Notes under the pieces: generated by a model
Databases searched by the model: none
Told to the model about the DNA's origin: nothing
The model's input: only the letters and a program-made list of their open reading frames with translations
Program-made: the position numbers and the translations under genes
In this document: positions 51,515 to 64,000 of the stretch, one piece after another
Layout: the number at the start of each line of letters is the position of its first letter
Position numbering within the stretch: the stretch's first letter is position 1
Origin: Typha latifolia
Lineage: Eukaryota; Streptophyta; Magnoliopsida; Poales; Typhaceae
Assembly (NCBI GenBank): GCA_019914945.1
Contig: CM034108.1
Coordinates: forward strand, 3,172,001 to 3,236,000
Length of the DNA: 64,000 bases
Reading direction: 5' to 3'

Positions 51515-51548
51515 AGAGAGAGAGAGATATAGGAAGAGAGAGAGAGGT
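51515..51548 (+). repeat. GA-rich tract in paladin-like leader
   Basis: Interrupted GA repeats about 70-105 bases upstream of the paladin-like start codon, (CT)n on its coding strand; part of a longer purine-rich stretch to about 51575. Confidence 0.75.
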
Positions 51549-51690
51549 GGGGAAGAGAGAGGGAAGAGGAGAGTGACGAGGACAAAAGGGGGAAGACGGC
51601 AGGTTTGGATTTGGGTTGGGTTGGGTTGGGTTGGTATGGTGTGGTGGGCGTTACACGCTTATATGCGTGCGTTACAAAGAGAAGGGAGGT

Positions 51691-51718
51691 GGGGTGGGGG
51701 TGGGGTGGGGGTGGGGGG
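51691..51718 (+). promoter_or_regulatory. Potential G-quadruplex upstream of paladin-like gene
   Basis: Five runs of four to six G separated by single T bases, about 250 bases upstream of the start codon at 51444. The sequence meets the usual G-quadruplex pattern with one-base loops. The G-rich strand is the template strand of the gene. A TTGGG repeat lies nearby at about 51611-51633. Any regulatory effect is inference. Confidence 0.6.
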
Positions 51719-52227
51719 ATTTGCGGATCGCGTGTGATTCACGAGCCCCAAAAAGGGGAGGAGAAAAAAGGAAAGGGAACTATTTGTTTCACCCCCTACT
51801 TTTGTTGTTATTCGTTATTGAATCCATTTCCTTTTCATTTGACCCGCTCCATTATTCACTATTTTCAATTTTCAATCTCTGTTCTCATTTGACCTATCCT
51901 TTAGTTTATTTTACGCCCTCCTTTTCTTTCATTATTTCAATCCAATCCCTATTTTGCTAAGCTAGCCTCTCATTTAGCCTGATAGAACAATTTTATTTTA
52001 CACCCTCAGTTTCTATTTTGATTACTTATCCACTAATTAAGCACGATATAACAATTTTATTTTAACCCCCCATATTTCTACTATTTTAATTCAATCCCCT
52101 ATATTTTCTGTCCAGCGAATTTAGCGCTACAGAACAATTACATTTTACCCCCTTCTTTTATTATTTTATCATCTTTTGACCTAAGCTAGTTCGGCACTTC
52201 GGTTTCCTTATTTTTAAATTGGAAATC

Positions 52228-52625
52228 TTTTAAATAACAACACTATATAAGTTTACTAATATCCCAGAGGATTTTATAACAATAACCCCTCTCTTTTTTT
52301 ATAATTTTTATATAGCATCCTAAACTCACCTATTTTTAAACGAAAGAGTATCAATCAAAGAATATTTTGTTAGAATAATAAAGATAACGATTAGATCAAG
52401 AGAGAGATTTTATATTTGGTGGGACAGGCTAAGGTGGGACATAGTGGCTTTGAGATGGAGATTTATATTCAAAGGTATTTTAGTAATTTAATACATAAAC
52501 TAAAAATTATAGACTATAACTAATGATAAGTTAGTCAAAATAATAACTTAGTATTATATAAAAATTATAATAAAAAAAACGGGTCGAGCTATAAAATTCT
52601 AAAAAATTATGGATGTTATTTAAAA
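52228..52625. mobile_element. MITE with 12-bp terminal inverted repeats
   Basis: A 398-base segment with perfect 12-bp inverted ends TTTTAAATAACA (52228-52239) and TGTTATTTAAAA (52614-52625). The interior is AT-rich and non-coding. The ends are low in complexity, so chance pairing is possible, and I could not settle a target duplication. Confidence 0.5.
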
Positions 52626-54651
52626 AACTTCCCATTTGATTATTATCTACAAAACACCCTGTTAAAAGAAATATTTTGTTAAAATAGCTATACAAGTAAT
52701 TTAAAAATAGGATAAATAGATTAAAATTGGAAGTGCCCCAATTTTCATTTAAGACACTAGTTTATACCAATATGCAAAAATCCATAGATGATTTCCCTTA
52801 AAATTGTTGACATTTTTCCATTCTATATATTTTTTTTTCATTTTTTTTATAGATGGTTGTGCTCTTTAAATCCTATAAATAAGAGAGATTTGACTCATTT
52901 TCATATAAAACTAATTTTTAATTAATTGTCCTAAATTAAAGGGGGGTGTACATATAGTCTAAAGGGTACCTTTAAAAATACGGTGATCATAGTAGTTAGT
53001 TTTAAGAAAAAGGGTTGAATAAAGAATAACGAAATTTAGAGGGTCTGAGGTAGAAAAGTTGAATATATATAGTCGATTTGGCGCACGTGATTGGCGTGAC
53101 TATATATCGGTAAGATATGTCGGCAGAGATGGCATCATCATTTCGGCAACCCGAGGAGAAAAAGTTTTCAACTCCAAGTTGCAAACTCCAGTAGCCAATG
53201 ATTGCAGAGAAAAGATTTTATTAGTAGTTCTTAGGGTTTGGTACTTCTTACACGAGCTCTAATGAGATTTTAATTTGTGAGTGAGTGAGCATCTCTTTGA
53301 AAAATTGAAAGGGAAAAAAAAATCCCACCGGTTGTCTTTTTTTTTTCTTGGGAGAAAGAGAAATCGAAGACAAAAAATTGAAGTAGCTTAGCCGGAAAGC
53401 CGGTGTCCCACTTGTTGTCCTTCTTGTTTGGACTTTTCTCTCTTAAAAGTTTTGTTTTTTTTTTTCTCTCGAGATGTTTCCGTTGCTAGAAAGTGAGAGA
53501 AAATATAAATAATTTTAAAAACTTATTAATTTTTTATATTTAAGTGTAGAAAATAAATTTAAAATGTGACCTTTTTTATGTACTAAAAGCAGCTCTAGCT
53601 CTATTTGACTTGCTTCCTTTGGTATTTAATTGCTAAAAATTGGAGGACGAAAGTACTTATTTTTAATAGCTTCTCTCTTTTTTATGTTTAGTTATAGAAA
53701 TTAAATTAAAAATGTGACTTTATTACTACTTACCAAAAGTAACTTCACTTTCTCTTTTTTAAATTCTTTTTATTAAAAAAAACTCAATTTATGACATTGT
53801 ATTAAACCTGACTTTCTAGCAACCAAATATAGTGAAGTCGGTCACTTTATTGAATTCTACTTTTTGGCTACTAAACATACCTAAAAAATCTGTAAACATA
53901 GAAGTGTCATTAAAATTTAAAGTTATATGCTAAATTTAAAGATGAATCTTAAATGGCTAGATTGTCTTAGTTATTATAAGTCATGGTGTCGCTGTACCTA
54001 TTTGTATATCTAGATTAAGGGAGACAACACCTTAGATGTTCTTGAACTATCAACAAGTTAGTTTCGTTAACACCTTTACAACTATTTGATAGTCTCAATG
54101 ACAGCTCCTTGATGCAACACGCTATTCTCCGTAAAATTGTGCCTCTCTCATTTTCCTTTGATTATTCAAGAGTTTGTAAGTTTAGACATAGATTAGACAA
54201 AGAGCCAGTCCTCCTTAGATGCAAACATGCCTAGACCTCAGAGCATATAAAATAATAGGCTAGATAACTAGACTAACCTAACCCTCTCATTACTTGACCC
54301 ATATACAAGCTAACCACTACATAAATCAGGCATAAACGTTGTTGAGCTAGTCTTTCAAACCACCTCACCGTTGAACTGTCGACCCCGAGCCAAACTAAAC
54401 AGCTTAATCTAGTCATGCCCTTGTTTCTATTAATTATTAACCCACTTAATATGGTCATGTGTTGTTAGTGTCTTATGTGAGAGCTAATGTAAGTAAGTAC
54501 ATAATAAACTAGTTATTTGGATTAAAATAAATGGACACGATGGATCGTGTCAGGGCTACGTAGTATGAACAGTATGGTCATGGATTCCCCATGCATGGCT
54601 TAATCATTTAATATTAATTCTATGAATAAAGTTTGCAACCACACATGCTAC

Positions 54652-54671
54652 TATATATATATATATATATA
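54652..54671. repeat. (TA)n tract
   Basis: About ten TA units in the gene-poor region. Confidence 0.8.
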
Positions 54672-57477
54672 ATTCCCTTTTTATATAGATAATTGTCACG
54701 TTGTATTAGTTGTGATTTGTTAAAGAATTATTAAAGAATGCTTTGCTTGCATGGGTGACGATGCAACGTTTTCTTGATAAATTTACTACAAAAAAACTCG
54801 ATTATATATATAATATCAAAGTAACTCTCAAACTATTAAGTCCTTAAATAGATAACGTTCAGAATCAAGTGGAGATAACCAAATCGTTCACTATATTGTT
54901 GAAAGAGACCTACTTTTATATAATTGATTTCTAAAATATTATAACATACATTTTATTCTTCATTATTCTATCAATTAAATCTAACTAATTGTTATTAAAC
55001 ATGACTTTAAATTCACATAAAATCATTTGTATTGCATAATTTTTTTTTTAAATTTCTTTTAAAGCTATTTAACAGTACTCGGTTTATACAGTACAAAAGA
55101 AAGGAAGATCTTATTTTTTGCAATAAAAGATATTAATAAATATTTTATATTATAAACTTTGAGAAAGAATAGTATCTTAGTCTTTTGCATCGATGAAGCA
55201 TTCTTATTTTTTATTCTATTCTTGCTCAGTATTTTCTTAGTAAATTAATAAAAAGAGAGTGTCTTATCTATAATATGGTCTAAATGTAGGACGTGGCGTT
55301 ATTTTAATTTCCTCTAAAAAGAATTTAAGATCACTAAGTTGACATCTCTAGACTCCTTGTTCATACCTTTCAACTAATAAAAAATAATTTACAAATATTA
55401 TTATTATTTTTTGTGTGTGTTTGGTTGATGAAAAGTTCTAAACATTTCTAATTTTTACTAAATAATAATAAATTATAATTACTTACTAAAACTTTCACTT
55501 TTCCAATTTCGTAATCTAAAACTCTAACACAATAGAGACCTCCACTGACCATCAACATTCTAACCATGCTAGGAAAATTTAAAAAAAATAAATCAAAAGT
55601 GCTATCGATTAGTTCCTAATGCAAGATTAGCAAAAAAGATTAATTAGAAATCACCTCCCCTTGGTTTATAAAAAATATTTTTAGTTTTTTTTTATACTAA
55701 AATACTCTTGTTTTCTCATTTAGTTTCTAATACCCTATATCACAAGCAACTTGTTAAATAACTAAATTATGCATGTCATTCTCAAATCAAACATTATTAT
55801 TGTCACGATACATCTCAACTAAGGTACATCTCAACTAATAACCGACTTATAACCTTGACAGTTAAGTGCTTAAGTTGAAAATAAGTAAATTAAAAATAGA
55901 CCAAACTGTATATATATGAGGATAAACTATAATTTATCGATAAACTAGTTATATTGTTTTACACAAATCATTTTGATTATAAGGTTTAATTGTGAATGAA
56001 TTGGCTAAGTGACTTCCCCAATGGAGATGCACATGAAGCAGTTTGGGCTGAAAAATAGCCAAAATGGATCCTTAGCTGATGCAAAAGAACTGGGCCCTTC
56101 TCCTTTGAACACCACATGGTAATAAAAACATCCCAAATCCTGAGCAAAATATTCCCTAGGGAGAGATTTTATTGCCCAGATTAAGATCATGAGTATTAAC
56201 TACAATTAGTACAATAATTATACGCTAAAAACTTAAAAGATCTAGAGAGGATGATAGAGAAAATTATAGTACTGGAACTTTCAATTTATAAGCTGTTGGG
56301 TTTTCTAGCAAGAGCAATCTTGTGTCGTTAACGACGCGTAGAGTTTATATAAAAAGTATACGTCGAAAACTAACAAAATATCGATGCACTGATATCTGAT
56401 ATGACAGATAAAAAGAAAGTTTGGTGGACGAGAAACAGGGACCACGTCTGGGAGGGTGCCACCATTGTATGCTTTAAGATTTTTTAGATGATTGACATTA
56501 TTGATAATCCAAGGAATTGTTAACTAAAATGATCACAATTATTTGTTCCTTTTTCTAAAAAGTTATCAGGTTTAAAATCACCGAAATATATCGAGGGGTG
56601 GACTGATATTATTATTGATAGTCCAAGGTGGTGGTGGACTGGTGGTGTAAGCAAGACCGGCATAGTAGAAGGTCATGTAGATTGTAATCCTACAAAAGTT
56701 ACATATGTGTGTGAATTAGATGGTGAACCTTTTCTATTTACACCATTGAATTATTAATCGCACACATCTGATGATTATAATCGTGTCTGAAGTTGAATAT
56801 AAAGAGCTATTAGATATGCGTGATCGACACACTAACACTCCTGTAATGATGTGTTCAGACCAACCTCGATGATTAGGTGATTATAATCGTGTTCAAAATT
56901 AAAACTTAGAGGCGGTAAGATTACACGAGTGGAATCCTAATTGTTAGATGCACACAATCAATATGACGTAGATTATAGCTATACAAATAGCATAGTTAAC
57001 ATCTATTTGTATAATTGTATTCTCATGTATCACACTATTGTCATTATTTCTCCGGATCTTACTTCTCTCGTGTAGAAATGGAGAGCATTCTACTTATAGA
57101 AGGCCTCCTATAATTGAAGGACCCATCAGAAGTATGTATATATACATAACTTAGTAGTGAAAACGGTGTAAAATAGAGAAGACCTCATTTAATTATTTGC
57201 TCGTATACCCCTCAAGTTGATTAGCTTTTATATTGATAAGCTTAAAACCTAACTTGTTTGCATGGATGCTTTCTAAAACTAATCAACGGGCCACCATTCC
57301 ATATATTTAATAAAAAAGAATAGAATATATTTCTGTCATATATTTATCATCAAAGTTCAATCAATATTATTTTAGATGAATTGAAAAACTTATTTAATTC
57401 TTTATAACTTTATTTTTAATTAATATTTTAAATTCGATATATTATTTTATTAAATACGATGAAAAATATAAAAATTT

Positions 57478-57480
<3 letters not shown>

Positions 57481-57540
<60 letters not shown>
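57481..57540. repeat. (TA)30 microsatellite
   Basis: Sixty bases of perfect TA repeat, the longest in the window. Perfect repeats of this length are usually variable between individuals. Confidence 0.95.
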
Positions 57541-57541
<1 letters not shown>

Positions 57542-58161
57542 CCATTAAAACGAAAAGCGTTATAAACAAAAGAGGATGAAATAAATTTAGACCTAACCAA
57601 CGGGAGTGATATATAATTTCTCCAATGATATATCTATGCATAGTGAAACTCCAAGAGTAGTACAAAAATCATAATGTAGATCTCAGAATTATAATATTCG
57701 TCAACAGTACCCTTTATAAGTATTTCTCATTAGAACTACTTGTAAAGGAGCTTGGTTGTGAAGCCAGACATTCTCAATAAGCAATATATGCTTACATGTA
57801 TGCATCTTTCATTGAGATCCATTTATGCAGAAAAGGGCACAAAACATGCTGGAACAAATAACAAAATATCACTGAGACAATGCTATGATTCCTGTCTCTT
57901 GTACTTAGCCATGTTACAGTTTTAAGTTGTTGGAAAACTGGGGCCAATATCACTACACATATTGTACCAATTGGTACTGTCCAAGCTGCAATGTTTCTGG
58001 CCTTCTGGGTGAAAACAGGGAGACAAGAAACCAAGCACTTCATCTTTCTAGCAGGATGCTTGCTTGTAACTCGTCAGTTTGGCATTATAAGGCTCATCAA
58101 TGGACAATTGTGTACTGTTTCCTTCCAAAAGGAAAGGGTTAGTTGGGTTAGTTCAAGTCAC

Positions 58162-58474
58162 AGAGGGCTGCAAAAATTGACCCGACAAAATAACTCAGCT
58201 TTTAAATAGGTTTAAATTTAATTTAATTAAATTTAGGTGATAATTAGGTTAATCCGTCTAACCTAATTATTAAATAGGTTATGCTCATATTTATTACTTT
58301 AACCCATTTAACATATTTATAACCTGATCTATCAACTTATTTATGACAGAATAATCCGTTTATAATACCATAACTCAAATATAAATTTATTCTTAACCTG
58401 AATGATGCATATAACGTGATAACCTATTTATGTCCTATATAAGCTGTTTAATAAACGGGTCATTGCCACCCCTG
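58162..58474. mobile_element. hAT-family element, copy D (decayed)
   Basis: About 313 bases. Left end AGAGGGCTGCAAAAATTGAC, right end complement CAGGGGTGGCAATG. The interior reads as copy B with many C-to-T changes (for example AACCTAATTATTAAATAGG for the AACCCGTTTAATAAACGGG type). No clear target duplication. It lies near the likely 3' end of the RNA-binding protein transcript. Confidence 0.72.
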
Positions 58475-61400
58475 GGAAGTGTGATCAAACAAGAAGTACC
58501 TCAAACAAGACAAATGCTACAATTTAGAAGCGACTTAGGTGGCAAGATTGGTTTATTAGTTTACCCAAAAATTAGCTCACCTGGCCACCACCCTCCAAAA
58601 CACACCAAAGGGGGACAAGAAGAAAAGGAAAAGAGAGAGAGATGGTGCAGAACTGTCGAGTTGGTGCCCACAAAGATTAATAAGCAAACATCTTAGCAGA
58701 TAACAGGCCTACAAATTACAATGATCCACAAAATAGAACTTTCAAGAAGATATGCCCACAAAAAGAGATGGGATAGCATAAAGCAACATAGATTCTGCAT
58801 AAACCAAATAAAAGCTTATGAGAGTGTTGATACTACAAAGAAGATCCGAAACCACAGAAATGAATCACAATATGGAATAATCTTATTCCTAGGGGCCAAA
58901 TGGCTTCAAGTTTCCCACTAGTAACCACCTCCCTGATACATCTGAGACACAATGGAGAAATAAATGAAGAAAACAACTGACAAGAATAAGCAATTTTGAC
59001 TTGCCAGGAAAGAAAAGCAGCTACCCTGTCTTCTCTTTTTCTTTTTCTTTTTCTTTTTCTGAATGCTACTAGAAGTTTGGTTGGCACATGCCATATGTCT
59101 GAACTCTTTGGGGGAATATCCCGCAATCAGATTTCAGGAAACAAAACCTAAACTTAACATAAAAACTAATCTCAATTTTCAAACCTTACACAAAATCCTA
59201 TGTTTGGGTTCTCTAAAGCTGAAGTATGGGTACCTCCCTGGTTAGCTATATATGCTTGCCTAACCATATACGAGATGTATAATCTTCACAGTCTTCAATC
59301 TCATTCATTGGATTCTTCACCTATGATAACGTCAATGTTGAAAACAAAGAGAAAATGTCCTTATGCATCAGTACCTGAGAAGATTGAATAGATGTTAGAG
59401 AACAACATCTTATTTCATGAAGCATGAGAAACTGAAACTTAGCAATGCAAACCAGGATGGTAGAACTTACATACAGTTCCACACTCATGCTGCTCTGCAT
59501 TCTTGATAAAAATACCTAACATGGAAAATATGCACGCAAGAATTTCACCCCTCTGCAAAGGTTTCCACATATTAAAATGTAGTGAGACAAAGACAGTAAA
59601 CTACTCCAAATCTATAAACAGAACAGAAAGAATGAATTTAAATTATTAACAATTGTCAGTTCATACAGTATAGACATCCTTCATTTTGTTGAACAGATAT
59701 TTGGCATTTTCTTTTTCTTTATGCTGATAAAAGTAATTAACCATTTGTAAAATCGTAAGATGGTTTAATGAGGATTTTCTAATCAAATTTCACCTGAGTA
59801 ATTGATTATTCAATTTCAGATTTCTGTAGATAAAGGCACAAATGCTAAGAATGCAAATTCAAGGAAAGACACTTGTGGTAATCAATTAAGAGAAGAAGTA
59901 TTCTTATCCTGGCGCAGACATAATAAAATAATGAAGTCTTCCAAACGGTAATCAAAAGAACTTAGGTAGCCTTAAAGTGTGCAATAATAACTCATGTGAT
60001 GAGAGTATAAGGACTAGGTAGAACACTAATGCTGATGGCAAGAGAATAGAGATGGAAGTTAAAAGAAATTCTCTTTTCCTTGTTGAAGTCAAGGAGATGA
60101 TAGAGTTAAATAGTTCAATTTCTCTGCTAGTACATATTCTATTTAACAATGGCACAATAAGAAAATTTAGGGTATTAAGGGCTTCATATGCTGTATCTAT
60201 TTCAGATATAATTGTGTACACCTGATCTTGGATATGTAGACATCCCCTCTTCAGAAGGCATATAGTGTTGGCCATTTAATGATATAATCATCATCATCCA
60301 AGTGCTTCACCATTAATATGGATTGGTTAGAGCACATTTAAAATGAGAAGTCCCTCCCCCCACCCTAGGCAGCTGACAACCTGAGATCAACAACTCTAGA
60401 GAATGGTAGAATGATACTGCTCGAAGAAAAATTATACAAGAGAAGACACTTACTCAAAATCTATAAGTTCAATGGGCCTGTAGAAATCACTGTCTCAGTT
60501 ACCAAAGTTTTGGACATAAGAGCATCAATTCAAAAGTTCCTGTTGATATGGGAGAAATCTAAGGGAAGGAGAAAGATGAGTGTCCAGTATAGGGAGTTGC
60601 CTAGTTGAGGCATAAATGAACCACAAAGCCGTATGTAGTACACAAACAGTAAGTTGTTCATTATTCTCATGGTTTGGTGGTTCTGACCAAGGTGGGATCT
60701 GGGGAGTTGGGGAGGTTTTCCATATATAGTTATACTACCATTACTGTTACAAGGAAAGGATAAAAAAAAGAACATGATTGTATGCAGAAGTCAATGATAC
60801 ATGCACTTCCTATATTCTAGAATATAGTACGTGCTAGCCAGAATCTAATCCAGAGGAATGAGAACTATGTAACTTCTAGGGAAACATATGCGTATTCTGC
60901 ATGGTTCCCAGCTAAAGCAGATCAAAACCAATTTAGCAATCTGAGTATTTTAAATTTCACAAAGCCACCCATGCCTCTATTCTGTCTAACAGACAAGGAA
61001 ATATTCGTCAGGCTAGTATATGCAGGTCTCAGAGATATATTTGGATCAAATGTTATCGCTTGAAATATATTAGTTTCTGATAAACTAAACACCCATTACG
61101 CATAGTTGCTTTTTGTATGATCCACATTGATAGAGTGATTATTTTATAATTGAACAAAAGGCACCAGGTGCAATGTTGCCCAAGGTGAGTCCCTCATGAT
61201 TCAGCACATTGATAGATGATTTTGAATCACTTAACTTTAGTAAAATATTCACCTTTATGTACTTGTGGAAGTTTGTCTGTCGTATTAATTAAATGCAAGA
61301 CCACATCTGCAGCTCCATATGCACCTTATATAGCTTGACTGCTCATAGACCACAATTGCCTTTAGACAGTGATTTTTATCTAGAATAGTAGGATAAATCT

Positions 61401-62511
61401 TTTCCCTTTCCGTAAATTCTAACTTTGCAGTTATATTTCCTACTAGCATCATTTGGGAGACAAATCCACTTAATCCATCTTCCAAATGCAACCTTAAGTC
61501 CTTAAGGATAATCAATACTCTATGGACAATTATTTGGTTTTTAAAAGGCAAGGTAGAGAAGCAGCCGCTAGCATCGGTAGCTGACAGCTGTGCACAGAGG
61601 TCTGTATACCAAGAAATGAGGAAGCATGATCTCTTATAGTTGGGGACCACCTCTGCCTACTGGATTGAAAACCAACAGGGAAGAGATGGTAAAGCTATAA
61701 ATTTAATTATAATATCTTGTTATTTCTTTCATTAGATATTGGCAACTGTGATGCATATGATCAATAAAGGGTTGAGTGCAGAAATGAGCAAGCAGGAAGA
61801 AAAGAATGTGAAGATCTCATTTTCTTATATCTTAGATCTTTCTAATATCAGCTCAAGTCTGCAGTTTAATGGTTGATGCCCTGCAGTAACTGTGTGGGTG
61901 GTTTGGAAAACTAGATTTTATAATAATAGTGATGGAATCTGATAGGTCGACACGTGAAAGAAATTACCATGGATCTTCCATATCAAATTGCCAAATTTTC
62001 CATATGATACCTTAGGTCTCTGATGCATCAACAACCGTTTTATTTCTCTGATGCCAAGTGCAAGGCATATTTCCAGTACAATATCCTTTTCCTCTCGTTA
62101 CTAGCAAAGAACTGATTGTGTTTCTATCTAGAAGGTTTTAACCATTATGCGTGTGGAATATAATAAGAATAGTTAGAAAGGGAAATAGGAGTATGATCTT
62201 AGATTAGATAGCCTTAAAAAATGGAAGGAGAATGCTATGTTAAGGCTTATCATTTAGCTTAATGTATACGCTTGAGCAAGCATCAAACATGAATTATCAA
62301 AAAGGAGACCTCAATTGAAGGAAAAGAAAAAAAGAAGAGAAGTGTGTGGTTCGTACTAGGCTCAACCTACTCAATCTCAGCATGTTATTAAACTAGTTAA
62401 ATCCTGATTTTTCATGAATATAATTTGAATTTTTATTTTGCTATAGAAAGAAAAAAGAGAACGCAAGCTAGCAAGAATTAGCATGAGATAAAAAGAATCA
62501 CATACCTCTAG
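58475..62511 (-). other. Downstream region of RNA-binding protein gene, possible 3' UTR introns
   Basis: Eight bases after the stop codon of the RNA-binding protein there is a good splice donor (CTAGAG|GTATGT, donor at 62503 on the minus strand). Far downstream, an acceptor TGTCTCAG at about 58950 leads into a short exon-like segment that encodes MYQGGGY and a stop, then sequence that looks like a 3' untranslated end. The terminal exon may thus lie 3.5 kb away. Between them, at 59000-62500, I recognise no separate gene; only a pyrimidine-rich CTTTTT repeat near 59040-59060. Confidence 0.4.
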
Positions 62512-64000
62512 TTAACCACCCATATAACCTGCAGAACCTTTGGCCATAATGTCTGAGGTAGCAATGTCAAGCCCATACCCAAATGGACCAGTAGCATCAA
62601 GCTCAGAAGGTGCCAAACGCCAAGTTGGGTCTCCATAAACTGAACTGCCGCGGTATAGCCTTTCATATGCTCCTTCATATCCACCACGTGATGAACTAAG
62701 AGAAACATTTGTAGAGTCAAATCCATTGTTCCTACCAAAACTGGAACCATTCTCTCTTCCATAACCCGGAGAGACACCACCATAGCCTGCACCACTCCGT
62801 GCACCTTGACCTGAAATTGGAGAATAAGATACACCCCAGTCCAAGCTGTTATTTCCAAAACTGCCAATGCTTTCACTTCCAGAGGTCGTGTATGCATTAT
62901 TATTTTCAGATGTTGTATTGAAATTAAGACGGCTGCTACCCCATACATTATGAGTCAATGGGTTAAAACCTAAGCCAGAATTGCTAGTACCTCCACGATA
63001 TCCACCAATCGGGTTACTAAATCTACTGGAACTCCCACTATAATAGGGGTTTAAATCCTGTCCATAGCCAAGGTTATCATTTGTATCTGAGTTTCCTCCA
63101 AAAGGGGAGCTCAACCCAGACTCAAAATTCATTCCCGTTCCCAAGCCAGGACCAAATGAAGGGTAGCCATTCCTCCCATTAGCCAATGATCCCAACCTAC
63201 TGTCCAATTTCATGCCATAATTACCTATCAAGCTCAGATTGCATCCCTGAGTATATTCATTTAGAAAACCATTGACCCTACTATTCAGACCATAGCTATA
63301 GCCTCCAACAGGAGAGCGGATGTTTGGTCCAGGCGATAGTTCTTTTGGAATGGCTCTCTTAACCTCCACCATCTTACCATTCAGCTCATGGAAGGTTTTG
63401 AGCAAGACCTTATCCACAGCATCCTCTGAGTCATAAGTAATGAAACCAAAACCCCTTGGCCTCTGGGTGTTGTGATCATACATCACAACAACATCGATTA
63501 TTGTCCCAAACTGATCAAAGTACTTCTTGAAATCAATCTCTGTAATGGTAGATGGCAGGCCCCCAACAAATATCTTCTTGGTACGATCAGGAGCCGGTGA
63601 GCCATGGGTGCTACCACCATTCCTATTAAGAATATTCTGATCATCTCTGGGAACAGCTTTCTTGGCCTCCACCTGCAAAATTCATCAAACACAACATGAG
63701 AATTATAGGATACCCAATGTGGAACCTCTGTGTAGCATTTTCAAAGCCTGAAAATAGATCAATGCAATCCTATAACGAAATCAAAGAACCAGAAGACAAA
63801 GATGAGGTGGTTACCATCCGTCCATCAATAATGTGCTTCTCCATGACAACTCTCTCAGCGACAACAGGGTCAGCAAACACAATGAATCCGAACCCACGGG
63901 CTCGGCCAGTGGTCCGGTCCTTCATGATCACCGCCTCGACCACCTCTCCATAACTCTTGAAGTACTCCCGGAGGCGGTCTTCATTGGTATCCCAGGATAT
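62512..64000 (-). CDS. hnRNP-like RNA-binding protein, two RRMs and glycine-rich tail (5' end missing)
   Basis: Two exons are visible on the minus strand: 64000-63815 (cut by the window edge) and 63672-62512, phase 0, 448 residues in all. The first carries most of RRM1 with RNP1 RARGFGFIVF; the second begins VEAKKAVPRDDQ, then RRM2 with RNP2 KIFVGGLP and RNP1 RPRGFGFITY. The remaining about 260 residues are rich in Gly, Ser, Asn and Tyr (for example GYGGVSPGYGRENGSSFG), a low-complexity tail. This is the layout of plant hnRNP A/B or Musashi-like proteins, which bind pre-mRNA and mRNA in nucleus and cytoplasm and affect splicing, stability or 3' ends. The N-terminus, with RNP2 of RRM1 and the start codon, lies beyond 64000. 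The stop at 62512-62514 is followed within eight bases by a splice donor. Confidence 0.93.

Larger units (their letters stand above)
51719..58161. other. Gene-poor AT-rich region
   Basis: More than 6 kb in which I recognise no gene. Apart from one MITE and TA repeats (listed separately), it is AT-rich sequence with many stops in every frame. A short stretch at about 57790-58140 is less AT-rich and keeps modest open frames on both strands, but neither translation resembles a family I know. Confidence 0.55.

Noticed and set aside
57477..57665. ORF encoding an Ile-Tyr repeat
   Set aside because: Pure translation of the (TA)30 microsatellite.
57790..58142. Overlapping ORFs of 71-83 codons on both strands
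   Set aside because: The minus-strand frame is mildly hydrophobic and the region is less AT-rich than its neighbours, but no family is recognisable and the frames are short.
58940..58965. MYQGGGY-stop as the true C-terminus of the RNA-binding protein
   Set aside because: No phase-0 donor near the end of the main exon would join it in frame; it could only be used through an additional exon that I did not find, so I list it only as possible 3' UTR exon.

Overview
The window is nuclear DNA of a flowering plant, possibly a monocot. Genes are split by AT-rich GT-AG introns of up to 3.8 kb. Several first exons are much more GC-rich than the exons that follow, a gradient common in monocots, but I cannot name the species. 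I see eight protein genes, one cut by the right edge. For seven of them I placed exon borders by hand so that reading frame and splice phase agree throughout; the eighth (PPR) is a single exon.

Left part (1-14 kb): a two-domain nucleoredoxin (+, 1304-2909) converges on an intronless mitochondrial- or plastid-type PPR protein (-, 3753-6509). A clade of PP2C phosphatase related to Arabidopsis PIA1 follows (-, 7438-10761). The spacer beyond it holds two copies of an AT-rich MITE and a decayed organelle DNA insertion carrying large-subunit rRNA sequence.

Middle (14-36 kb): a ribosomal protein L11 methyltransferase of PrmA type (+, 14097-19000), a complete non-autonomous hAT element with perfect 8-bp target duplications (19162-20583), a peroxisomal-type 3-hydroxyacyl-CoA/3-hydroxybutyryl-CoA dehydrogenase (-, 22293-25565), and a KUP/HAK/KT potassium transporter (-, 27219-35394). 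The transporter introns hold at least three transposable elements.

Right part (36-64 kb): a 19-exon paladin-like protein (-, 37642-51444) of about 1256 residues built from three tandem phosphatase modules, the third with a lost active-site cysteine; one of its introns is GC-AG. About 7 kb without a recognisable gene follows, then the 3' two exons of a two-RRM, glycine-rich hnRNP-like RNA-binding protein (-, 62512 to beyond 64000).

The genes do not form an operon or pathway cluster; this is ordinary plant gene order. The most notable things are the triplicated paladin with one dead site, the nucleoredoxin whose first redox site has lost a cysteine, a family of five related hAT-derived elements, several MITEs with clear target duplications, and the organelle insertion. 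I found no convincing sign of an entirely new biological system.
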